DNA from: Roseivirga sp. BDSF3-8
GTDB lineage: Bacteria; Bacteroidota; Bacteroidia; Cytophagales; Cyclobacteriaceae
Length of the DNA stretch: 64,000 nucleotides
Direction of reading: 5' to 3'
Assembly: GCF_041449215.1 (NCBI RefSeq)
Contig: NZ_JBGNFV010000001.1
Coordinates: forward strand, 905,001-969,000
The notes beneath the pieces were generated by a model that was not told where the DNA came from, made no database searches, and worked only from the letters and a program-made list of their open reading frames with translations. Both the position numbers and the translations under genes were made by a program. Positions within the stretch are counted from its first letter, which is position 1. The number at the start of each line of letters is the position of its first letter. Below are positions 28,951 to 36,365 of this stretch, piece after piece.

Positions 28951-29535
28951 ATGAATTTTTTAGGCCATGTATTTTTATCTGGGGACAACCCGGATCTGCT
29001 ATTTGGCAATTATATCGGGGACTTTGTAAAAGGAAGTAAACATGAGGCCTTGCCTGACAGTATCCAGAAGGGGGTGCTCCTGCACAGGGAGATTGATGCA
29101 TATACTGATAGCCATGCGGTGGTAGCAGAAAGTAAGGACAGGCTGCGAAGCCGCTACCGCCACTATGCGGGGGTAATTGTAGACCTTTACTATGACCATT
29201 TTCTGGCAAGCCTGTGGGGCACTTACCACTCTAAGCCGCTAAAGCCATTTACGGAAGGGGTATATGAGATTATAAGAAAAAGGAGCGACCACTTACCACA
29301 AAGGGCGCAGCGAACTTTCTATTATATGTCACAGGGCAACTGGATGTATCACTATCGTGAGGTAGAGGGGATAGAACAGGCGCTATCTGGCATGGCCCGG
29401 CGAACGACGTTTGACAGTGGCATGGAAAAAGCGGGGTTTGAGCTACGTAGTCATTATGCTCAATTTGAAGGGGAGTTCCGGGCTTTCCTTCCGGATATTC
29501 AAAAATTTGTAAAAGAGTGGCTGATTAATCACTGA
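28951..29535 (+). CDS. acpH: acyl carrier protein phosphodiesterase (DUF479)
   Basis: AcpH removes the phosphopantetheine arm of ACP. From ATG 28951 it has 194 residues: MNFLGHVFLSGDNPDLLFGN at the start, FVKGSKHEALPDSIQKGVLLHREID, and DLYYDHFLA. These HD-like His/Asp positions are those of the family. A longer frame adding 12 residues has no family support. It is convergent with nuoK and the stops overlap by 11 nt. Confidence 0.88.
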   Translation: MNFLGHVFLSGDNPDLLFGNYIGDFVKGSKHEALPDSIQKGVLLHREIDAYTDSHAVVAESKDRLRSRYRHYAGVIVDLYYDHFLASLWGTYHSKPLKPFTEGVYEIIRKRSDHLPQRAQRTFYYMSQGNWMYHYREVEGIEQALSGMARRTTFDSGMEKAGFELRSHYAQFEGEFRAFLPDIQKFVKEWLINH

Positions 29536-29830
29536 GGGAATCCACTTTATCCAGGTCGGGGGTGCGGAAGTAGTTAAATACCTTGAGGACTATCGCAAGC
29601 CCTACTGCCGCCTCGGCTGCTGCAATAATGATGACGAAGAGGGCAAACATTTGCCCCTGAAGCTGAACGCCGTCGTACCGGCTGAAAGCAACCAGGTTAA
29701 TATTGGCAGCATTGAGCATAAGCTCTATGCCAATAAGGGCCATTATGGCATTTTTACGGGTTATAACGACCGCCAGCCCAACGGATAAGAGACAGAAACT
29801 TACGATGAGGTAATGGGTAATGGGTATCAT
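29525..29830 (-). CDS. nuoK: NADH-quinone oxidoreductase subunit K
   Basis: Small membrane subunit of complex I, homologous to MrpC. From ATG 29830 it has 101 residues and begins MIPITHYLIVSF, as in known NuoK. It has three membrane helices with buried Glu residues (GIELMLNAANINLV; AAAEAAVGLAIVL) needed for proton transfer. A start 18 nt upstream is possible. The ORF follows nuoJ by 10 nt. The 3' end overlaps convergent acpH, so no nuoL follows. Confidence 0.93.
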   Translation of the reverse strand: MIPITHYLIVSFCLLSVGLAVVITRKNAIMALIGIELMLNAANINLVAFSRYDGVQLQGQMFALFVIIIAAAEAAVGLAIVLKVFNYFRTPDLDKVDSLSD

Positions 29831-29840
29831 AGGGCGGGGA

Positions 29841-30356
29841 TCAGTCAAGTTGCCGGCGTGCTACAAAGGCAGCACCTACGAGGGCTATTAATAATAGAAT
29901 TCCTGCAAGCTCAAAAGGCAGGAGGTAGTCAGTCATAAGCCCGGTACCCAACCTATGGATGGTACCGCTTCCGTCAACGGTTAGTTCTTCTGACCGGCTG
30001 ATCCACCCGAGGGCGTTCCAGTTCATCCTCAGAATAAACGCAAAAAGAAAGGCAAAAAGCCCTACCGATATGAGCACACCCCAGACGCGGTTATGTACGG
30101 CGGTGGTGATGGGTTTACCCTGCACTTTATTGGTGAACATGACCCCGAAAATCATGAGCACGATAACGCCTCCTACATACACCATGATCTGGGTAACGGC
30201 AATGAAGTCAGCACCGGCGAGGACATAAAGCGCGGCCACGCCCAGAAAGGTGACTACCAATGAAAAGGCCGCATAGAGGATGTTTCTGGTAAGCAGTATG
30301 ACCAGGGCTGAGGCTATAGTAAGCCCGGCAAACATATAAAAGAGCCACTCAATCAT
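29841..30356 (-). CDS. nuoJ: NADH-quinone oxidoreductase subunit J
   Basis: Membrane subunit of complex I with five helices. From ATG 30356 it has 171 residues, starting MIEWLFYMFAGLTIASA, and the third-helix region LYVLAGADFIAVTQIMVYVGG is the NuoJ signature. Its start overlaps the end of nuoI by 8 nt, so translation is coupled. Confidence 0.93.
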   Translation of the reverse strand: MIEWLFYMFAGLTIASALVILLTRNILYAAFSLVVTFLGVAALYVLAGADFIAVTQIMVYVGGVIVLMIFGVMFTNKVQGKPITTAVHNRVWGVLISVGLFAFLFAFILRMNWNALGWISRSEELTVDGSGTIHRLGTGLMTDYLLPFELAGILLLIALVGAAFVARRQLD

Positions 30357-31935
30357 CGCTTTGCTTATCCTGGTTACTATCACTATCGGGCTTACGTGGT
30401 CTGATCACGGGCCTGGGCTTTTTCTTTTCTTCTCCGGACTGGTTGCCTTGGTCCTTATCCCCGGGAGGTTCTTCCTCCGGTGAGGGGGGGGTTATTTTTG
30501 GTTTAATGACAGGTCTTCCTGGTTTTTTTGTACTACCTGAGGGGCTGTCTTCGCCTGTACCTCCCTCCCCTATGGCCTTATCCTGTGAGGTGGCGGGCTT
30601 CACGTTGGGCTTAATAACAGGCCGTGCAGGTTTCTTCGTACTGCTTTCTTCAGGCTTTTCCGGTTTGCTCTCGTCACCTTTTTTATCCTGGGAGGCTGCG
30701 GGCTTTATTTTAGGCCTGATCACAGGGCGTTTGGCAGCAGGCTTTGGGTGGTCACTTTTCGGTGAGGCATCTCTCTCTTCATCTTCTGACGGCTTGCGTG
30801 GCTTCACGTTAGGTTTTACCACGGGGCGAGCCGGTTTGGAAGGTTCAGGCGCTCCTTCCCTACTCTCCTTTCCTTCTTCCGAAGCTGGTATTATCTTAGG
30901 CTTTATTACAGGCCGAGCCTTTTTATCGTCGGCACCCGCTTTGGGTGTGGTCTTAGGTTTTATTTTCGGCCTTACAACCGGGGGGGCTGATTGCTTTGGC
31001 TTACTGTCTTGGCTGTCTTTATTACTATCTTCTTCTGACGCTGCCGCTGGTTTGACCTTTGGTTTTATCTTCGGGCGAAAAGCGGGCTTAGGCTTTTCTT
31101 TCGCTTTATCTGCCGGCTGTCCGGTATCTTCCGCGGGGCTAGTGGCGGAGGGCTTTACTTTGGGGCGAAACTTAGGCTTTGGCTTGGGCTCACCTGGCTC
31201 TTCCTGTGCTTGGGTACCGGTGGCCTTAGGCTTTACCCTGGGCTTAAATGCCGGCTTACTGCCTTGCTCACGACCTTCCCGGGCGGGTTTTGCGGCCTCT
31301 GGCTTTACGCGTGCGGCAGGTTTAGCCGTACCAGAGGCGCTTCCGGCTTTGGCTGTTTTGGCCTTTTCTTTTTCCGCAAGAAAGTCAGCGAGCCGGGTAT
31401 GGGCCACTTCTATTTCTTCCTGGCTCATTTTACCAAATGAATAGATATGGTCATCTACATCATACTCGGTAAAATCGTAGGCCTTGGTCATGGTGAGACA
31501 CTCAGTGGGGCATACGGTGGTACAGAGGCCACAAAAGCAGCATTTGCCCATATCTATATCAAAGCGGGCGGCATGTATGCGCTTAACAGTACCGTCACTG
31601 GTCTTGCCGAGGTCACCTACTGCACGTATAGGATCTATCTCTATACAGTCTACGGGACATATTTTGGCGCACTTATCGCATACGATGCAGTCATCAATTT
31701 CATTGTGCAAGCGGTAGCGGCCGTTATCAGGTATGGGCAGGGATTCCTGTGGATATTGGGTAGTAAAGATACCGGTGGACTGCTCAAAGTAGTCTTCTTC
31801 CTCCACGCCTTTGGGGCTCCGGCTTTTCCTGGCCTGCAGGAGGTGCCTCCAGGAGAGTCTGAGCCCGCCGGTGAGGGTACTAATAGCCTCTCCAATGCTT
31901 TTCCAGTATCCGCTATTTGCTCCTTTCTTCTTCAT
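30349..31935 (-). CDS. nuoI: NuoI-type ferredoxin subunit with long Pro/Lys repeat tail
   Basis: Complex I subunit carrying two 4Fe-4S clusters. The core (about 1-190) has both motifs: Cys83-x2-Cys86-x2-Cys89-x3-Cys93-Pro and Cys132-x2-Cys135-x2-Cys138-x3-Cys142-Pro. Residues about 195-528 form an unexpected tail of roughly ten diverged repeats around (R/K)PVIKPKIKP, separated by acidic Ser/Glu/Asp/Gly linkers. The usual NuoI is 160-220 residues, so over 60% of this protein is extra. The tail is in the nuoI frame with no stop and nuoJ overlaps its end, so it is a genuine part of the gene. Its role is unknown: tether, binding partner docking or polyampholyte brush. Confidence 0.9.
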   Translation of the reverse strand: MKKKGANSGYWKSIGEAISTLTGGLRLSWRHLLQARKSRSPKGVEEEDYFEQSTGIFTTQYPQESLPIPDNGRYRLHNEIDDCIVCDKCAKICPVDCIEIDPIRAVGDLGKTSDGTVKRIHAARFDIDMGKCCFCGLCTTVCPTECLTMTKAYDFTEYDVDDHIYSFGKMSQEEIEVAHTRLADFLAEKEKAKTAKAGSASGTAKPAARVKPEAAKPAREGREQGSKPAFKPRVKPKATGTQAQEEPGEPKPKPKFRPKVKPSATSPAEDTGQPADKAKEKPKPAFRPKIKPKVKPAAASEEDSNKDSQDSKPKQSAPPVVRPKIKPKTTPKAGADDKKARPVIKPKIIPASEEGKESREGAPEPSKPARPVVKPNVKPRKPSEDEERDASPKSDHPKPAAKRPVIRPKIKPAASQDKKGDESKPEKPEESSTKKPARPVIKPNVKPATSQDKAIGEGGTGEDSPSGSTKKPGRPVIKPKITPPSPEEEPPGDKDQGNQSGEEKKKPRPVIRPRKPDSDSNQDKQSDD

Positions 31936-31936
31936 A

Positions 31937-33034
31937 TCAGATCATCCAAAGGCGCCAAACGCCGGCGGCTAATATAATTAAAATAGCAGCAGGGGTAAGG
32001 TATTTCCAGCAAAGTGACATAAGCTGGTCCACACGGAGGCGGGGATAAGTCCAGCGAATCCACATTTGAATAAGCACAGTGAGCAGGGCCTTACTGCACA
32101 GCCAGAAACCTCCCCAGGCTATGCCGGAAATGGTACCCGGGGTACCGGAGGTCCAGTAGGCGAGCTCGAGGCTCCCTATATTGGGGAGGGGGGTGTTCCA
32201 GCTTCCCCAAAAAAGAACGGCCCCGAGAAAGCTCACAAGGAGCATCATTCCATACTCACTGAGCATGACCATGGCCCATCGAAATCCGGAATATTCGGTA
32301 TGAAATCCGCCTATCAGCTCTGATTCGGCCTCGGGAAGGTCAAATGGGGCCCGGTTACACTCGGCCAGGGAGGCGATGAAAAAGATGAGGGCGGCAATGA
32401 GGAGCAGGGGCATGCGCATGATGTTCCAGGTAAGTATACCGCCTACCTGGGATACATCGATGCCGGTGTGCCTGAGGCCGAATAGGTACTGAGTCTCTGA
32501 TTGAGGCAGGCTATGGTACCATACGCTTTGCTGCCAGCTTATCTGCTGGAGGTCGAGGCTCTGGCATATCATGACGACGGCAAGCACGCTGAGTCCGAGG
32601 GGCACTTCATATGAGATGATCTGGGCCACGGAGCGCATGGCGCCGTAGAGGCTGAATTTGGAGTTACTACCCCATCCGGCCATAAGGATGCCCAGTACAT
32701 CGAGGCTGACTATGGCGAGCAGGAAAAATACGCCTGTCTCTATGCCTGCGCCGCTCCACCCGGCGGCGAGAGGTATGACGCTGAACCCGCTAAACACGGC
32801 GGTGAAGATAAGGACGGGTGATAGCCTGAAGAGCTTTTTATCTGCTGCAGCTGGTACAATGTCTTCTTTCTGCAAAAGCTTGAGCAGGTCGGCAATGGTC
32901 TGCAGCAGCCCGTAGCGCCCGACTTCCATAGGCCCTACCCTATCCTGTATAAAGGCAGATACCTTACGCTCGGCGTAGATGGCCACTACGGCGTATAGCA
33001 ACAGAAAGGGCAGAAAGAATAAAAAGGTCGTCAA
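31937..33034 (-). CDS. nuoH: NADH-quinone oxidoreductase subunit H
   Basis: Membrane subunit of complex I at the quinone site, 365 residues with about eight helices. Conserved segments are ERKVSAFIQDRVGPMEVGRYG near the start, WGSNSKFSLYGAMRSVAQIISYEVPLGL-type motif, and CNRAPFDLPEAESELIGGFHTEYSG. It precedes nuoI by 1 nt and starts the nuoHIJK block. Confidence 0.95.
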   Translation of the reverse strand: MTTFLFFLPFLLLYAVVAIYAERKVSAFIQDRVGPMEVGRYGLLQTIADLLKLLQKEDIVPAAADKKLFRLSPVLIFTAVFSGFSVIPLAAGWSGAGIETGVFFLLAIVSLDVLGILMAGWGSNSKFSLYGAMRSVAQIISYEVPLGLSVLAVVMICQSLDLQQISWQQSVWYHSLPQSETQYLFGLRHTGIDVSQVGGILTWNIMRMPLLLIAALIFFIASLAECNRAPFDLPEAESELIGGFHTEYSGFRWAMVMLSEYGMMLLVSFLGAVLFWGSWNTPLPNIGSLELAYWTSGTPGTISGIAWGGFWLCSKALLTVLIQMWIRWTYPRLRVDQLMSLCWKYLTPAAILIILAAGVWRLWMI

Positions 33035-33101
33035 TAGCGTAAACCGGTTAGCTGTCGGCAGACAAAAATAAGGGCTTAGACGCTAACACCAAAGGTAAAG
33101 A

Positions 33102-33419
33102 TCAGCCATTTCCTGCGCTGCCTGATCCGGCTGCTTCTACGGTGAGGGTGTACTCTTCGGTGGTATTGTTACCTGCATCGACAAAACCGCAGGTGAGGGT
33201 ACCGCTTGGCATGGCATGTACCACCTTGAGGGTGAACTTGTAACGATCTTCTTCGGCAGGCTTTTGTTCCTGCAGCTCTATGCCATCGGGCAGGTTTATA
33301 TAGGCTTCCCAGCTACCTTGCGGGGACTTGAGGGGGGCTCTTCCGGATATTACCTGAAACTGCTCTCCTATGCTGGCAGTGATTTTATCTGTTTGGGATA
33401 TCTGGTAGGTTATCATCAA
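33102..33419 (-). CDS. small protein of unknown function
   Basis: A 105-residue protein without signal peptide or membrane segment. Regular alternation of polar and hydrophobic residues suggests a beta-sandwich. A loose resemblance to chagasin-like I42 inhibitors is not strong enough to name it. The C-terminus is Gly/Ser-rich (AAGSGSAGNG). It lies 67 nt upstream of nuoH on the same strand; no complex I role is known. Confidence 0.6.
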   Translation of the reverse strand: MMITYQISQTDKITASIGEQFQVISGRAPLKSPQGSWEAYINLPDGIELQEQKPAEEDRYKFTLKVVHAMPSGTLTCGFVDAGNNTTEEYTLTVEAAGSGSAGNG

Positions 33420-33660
33420 TTACGTTTTTTTAATTCAAATCAATATAAAAAGTAGTTTGGGAAGGGTATTGTTTCGCTCTGCAGCGGGGTGATGGCTGCC
33501 ATATAGTAGACGTGTGATCAACTATTCTTTGAATTTCCAGCTTTTAAGGCGAATTAACCTTCAAAACAGGAAACCTTATGTGGTCCGGTTGATTTTTATA
33601 CTAGTCAGCCAGCTATCATAAAAATGAATCAGGAGGCAAGAAATTAATGAGCAAGTACAT

Positions 33661-34593
33661 ATGACACGGGCCGCTATCATCTTTATTATAAGCCTGGTAA
33701 TGGTACTGCCCCTACTCTTGCTTTTCGGGGAGCCCTCTCTCAGCGACCAGTTATACCTTTGTATTCCGTTTTTACTCTTACTGGGAATACCTCACGGGGC
33801 CATAGATAATATCCTTTTCATTCGTAATAAACCGATCAGCCCTGCACTCTTTAACGCTGTCTACCTTGTCTTTGTGGGTATTAATATTGCCTTGTGGTTT
33901 ATTTTTCCGGCTATTGCCTATATGGTCTTTCTTCTGATATCCGCCTATCACTTTGGTCAGTCTCAGTTTTCGCACTATCTGTCTCAGCAGATAGCGAAGC
34001 ATAAATTACTCTACTTAAGCTGGGGGACATTGCTCATAAGCAGCCTTGTCCTTTTAAACTACTCTGAGGTAATGGGCATTGCCAGTAAGCATGCGGAGTT
34101 TTCTTTTCTACGGTCCCTGCACGGCTACCAGTTAATGGTATTTATGTGCCTGATAAGCGGGCTGGGTACTGTGTGTCTAATGGGGAGGCTCTGGCATATT
34201 AAGGTATTGTCGCGGGGTGCCTTTTTGAGGGAGTTGCTTCTGCTGGGAGTATTACTGGGTTGCTTTTACCTTACTCCTCTTTTGATAGGGTTTACTTTAT
34301 ACTTTGTGATCCTGCATTCTTTTAAAGTACTCCGTGAGGAATATGTCTTTTTAAAAGCTTCGGGGGAAGTATTCTCAATAAGACAGTTTATTAAGCTTGT
34401 GGCACCACTAACGCTGTTTTCCATAGGAGGGATCGGTTTACTATTCGGGCTTATCTACATGGGATGGTTGCCGATATCATACGGGTATTGCCTGCTCATT
34501 GCCATATCGTCTATTACGCTGCCTCATGTGTTTGTGATGAACAGGTTTTATGTCCGTTTTTTCAGGAAGAAGAACCAATATAAAGCGGTCTAG
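33661..34593 (+). CDS. blh: Brp/Blh-family beta-carotene 15,15'-dioxygenase
   Basis: Membrane enzyme that cleaves beta-carotene to two retinals, the chromophore of microbial rhodopsins. The 310-residue protein has about eight hydrophobic helices and the expected iron-ligand histidines: LGIPHGAIDN (His45, Asp49), SAYHFGQSQF (His97), VILHSFKVL and LPHVFVMNRF. A rhodopsin gene lies 430 bp downstream in convergent orientation, so this very likely supplies its retinal. Confidence 0.9.
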   Translation: MTRAAIIFIISLVMVLPLLLLFGEPSLSDQLYLCIPFLLLLGIPHGAIDNILFIRNKPISPALFNAVYLVFVGINIALWFIFPAIAYMVFLLISAYHFGQSQFSHYLSQQIAKHKLLYLSWGTLLISSLVLLNYSEVMGIASKHAEFSFLRSLHGYQLMVFMCLISGLGTVCLMGRLWHIKVLSRGAFLRELLLLGVLLGCFYLTPLLIGFTLYFVILHSFKVLREEYVFLKASGEVFSIRQFIKLVAPLTLFSIGGIGLLFGLIYMGWLPISYGYCLLIAISSITLPHVFVMNRFYVRFFRKKNQYKAV

Positions 34594-34676
34594 TCGGCGT
34601 AGGGCTGGTTCACTTTTCCTATAATGGTTATTCTGTCCCTCCATCTGTTTTACGCTGATAAAGCCGATATAAAAAA

Positions 34677-34704
34677 CAAGAGGCTGTAGGAAGACCTCTT
34701 TTTC
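34677..34704 (+). terminator. terminator after blh
   Basis: AAGAGG...CCTCTT hairpin with a long loop followed by T run. Confidence 0.45.
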
Positions 34705-34706
34705 TA

Positions 34707-35013
34707 CCAAACAATATTTTGAAAATTACCTCAATCACTCTGCATAGCGAAGTCGGACGTGACCCGGTTGGACGTGACCCGGTTGGACGTGACCCGGTTG
34801 AACGTGACCCGGTTGAACGTGACCCGGTTGGACGTGACCCGGTCGAACGTGACCCGGCCGAACGCGACCCGGCCGAACGCGGCCCGGCCGAACGCGGCCC
34901 GGCCGAACGCGGCCCGGTACAACCTCGCGGTAGTTATGAGGAATGCAAAATTATATTTTGAACAAAAAGAAAGAGGTTGCCTTTTGAGACAGCCTCTTTG
35001 TTATATGCTATTA
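34707..35013. repeat. dispersed repeat element, copy A (with expanded 15-bp array)
   Basis: Left part (34707-34753) is about 43/47 identical to 46488-46534. The right part (34919-35000, CGCGGTAGTTATGAGG, AAATTATATTTTGAACAAAA and a GAGGTTG...CAGCCTC hairpin) closely matches 46569-46645. The interiors differ completely: here an 11-unit 15-bp array, in copy B a short palindrome. The right hairpin with flanking A and T runs probably also terminates the rhodopsin gene. Confidence 0.75.
34756..34920. repeat. 15-bp tandem array, 11 units with a base-change gradient
   Basis: Eleven consecutive 15-bp units from GACGTGACCCGGTTG to AACGCGGCCCGGTAC. Changes accumulate stepwise along the array and nearly all are A-to-G or T-to-C. 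It can be read as a pentapeptide repeat (GRDPV/ERDPV), but the frame has no homology and no context as a gene. Confidence 0.9.
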
Positions 35014-35025
35014 ATAAAATTAATT

Positions 35026-35871
35026 CTATAACTCCTGCTGTTCTATGGTATAGCCTTCTGCCTTGCTGAGTGACTGTGCGACTAAGCCGAGCAGTACGCC
35101 ATATATCACTTTGGAAGATATATCGGCTATGGTGTAGGTGATTTCGCGGGCGACTACGCCGACTTCGTTAAACAAGCCTCCATTTATACCCAACAGATGA
35201 GGCATGAGGTAAGCGCCGGGATAGAGCATCCAGGATACCAGGAAGAGGACCCATATAGACCCTAGCAGTTTTTGTGCTTTGTCCGGAATGCCTTCTTTAC
35301 CCTCTTTTATGACTCTGCGCATGAGTATGAGGATGTGAATAAAGAATACGGTGGATATGGCTCCCCAAATAGCAAAGGCTGTGAGGTTGGTCACTTCGTA
35401 ATACTGGCCAATGTACCCGGTGACGATCATCATGACGCCGGAAAACCAGAATTGATTACGCACACTGCTAAAATTGCTACGGGTAAGGCTTACGACAAAG
35501 AGTATCTGAAAAAGCAGCATGGGTACATCGATGAGCCAGTTGAGGTAGCGGTACCCATTGTTAAACAGGTCACTGCCTTCCGCGAGAAAATACCTTCCTT
35601 TTTCTTTATCAAATGCAAAGGCATCTGTCCAGTTTTCGGTCTGTACATAAAGCAGTAAAAAAGCAGAGACCATTACGACTACCGATAGTATGGATGACAT
35701 ACGGTATTTCGGTGCGACATTTTTAATGGTAAGTACGAAGTACAAAAGGCCGGCGAGCATACAGGCGTAGCCAAGGGTAAGTACGTGTGAGGTGAGCTGG
35801 TAGGCCATTTCGGAAAAGCCCTGTTCAAGCCCTACGTAATTTTCAAAAGTTGCATTACCAAGTTCATTCAT
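35026..35871 (-). CDS. sodium-pumping rhodopsin (NDQ type)
   Basis: Light-driven sodium pump of 281 residues with seven helices. The helix C motif is NDQ: Asn111, Asp115 and Gln122, following Arg108 (RYLNWLIDVPMLLFQ), the hallmark of KR2-type outward Na+ pumps. The retinal Schiff-base lysine is Lys254 with Asp250 one turn before (TIADISSKVIYG), matching KR2 Lys255/Asp251 with an offset of one. Gly262 corresponds to KR2 Gly263. The N-terminal ELGNATFENYVG helix cap is also KR2-like. Retinal can come from the Blh enzyme opposite. Confidence 0.95.
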   Translation of the reverse strand: MNELGNATFENYVGLEQGFSEMAYQLTSHVLTLGYACMLAGLLYFVLTIKNVAPKYRMSSILSVVVMVSAFLLLYVQTENWTDAFAFDKEKGRYFLAEGSDLFNNGYRYLNWLIDVPMLLFQILFVVSLTRSNFSSVRNQFWFSGVMMIVTGYIGQYYEVTNLTAFAIWGAISTVFFIHILILMRRVIKEGKEGIPDKAQKLLGSIWVLFLVSWMLYPGAYLMPHLLGINGGLFNEVGVVAREITYTIADISSKVIYGVLLGLVAQSLSKAEGYTIEQQEL

Positions 35872-36365
35872 GGCGTGGGTATGGTTAAATATAAATAGCT
35901 GCTACAAGCAGGTCAGCTAATCATCAGGCTTATGACCCGGCCAGCAGCGTGACCAAAAATTATTTCACGATATAAATGCGGAAAGTGGCAGATTACCCCT
36001 GCGGGGTAATATTATTATTGTATTAAGGTGCACAATAGTGTGATGCAAAGTGTGTAAGGCTAACCCGGAGGAAATAGTAATGTTTAAATTAACTCCCTTG
36101 AAAATCAACCAACCGGACAAAGAGGCCATAATATGAATAGCCTGGAGGAGGGGAGGATAGGTTATCCCTTTAATCAAGCGTGGTGCTTTGATGGTGAAAC
36201 GAGAAGCAATAGCTGTATCCAGGACAGATGCCAGGCTAAGGGTATTGAAGCAGACAGGACGCGCCCCAGTGTTAAAGGAAAAATTGATTAGATTAGGCGA
36301 TAGGGGCTATCAACGCCGTCACTACTTATTTTATCCCCGGATTTGAAAATGACCGAACTAACCGC
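35872..36365. other. 494-nt region between rhodopsin and S41 protease genes
   Basis: Divergent promoter region for both genes. No credible gene, although a 70-codon open frame exists on the minus strand. It contains one GTGCAC site (36028). Its right part has AAGCAGACAGGACGCGCCC, nearly repeated at 59583. No consensus promoter is convincing. Confidence 0.5.

Noticed and set aside
30443-31444. Long plus-strand frame of 333 codons opposite nuoI
   Set aside because: It is the antisense reading of the nuoI Pro/Lys repeat tail; the Gly/Leu-rich pattern follows from the repeat codons and nuoI/nuoJ fit the known operon.
34719-35031. Frames through the 15-bp array reading as pentapeptide repeats (GRDPV)
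   Set aside because: Any 15-bp repeat gives a pentapeptide repeat in all open frames. The flanks are a dispersed non-coding element and no start context or homologue is seen.
35965-36177. 70-codon minus-strand frame upstream of the rhodopsin
   Set aside because: No domain, poor composition, lies in a divergent promoter region.
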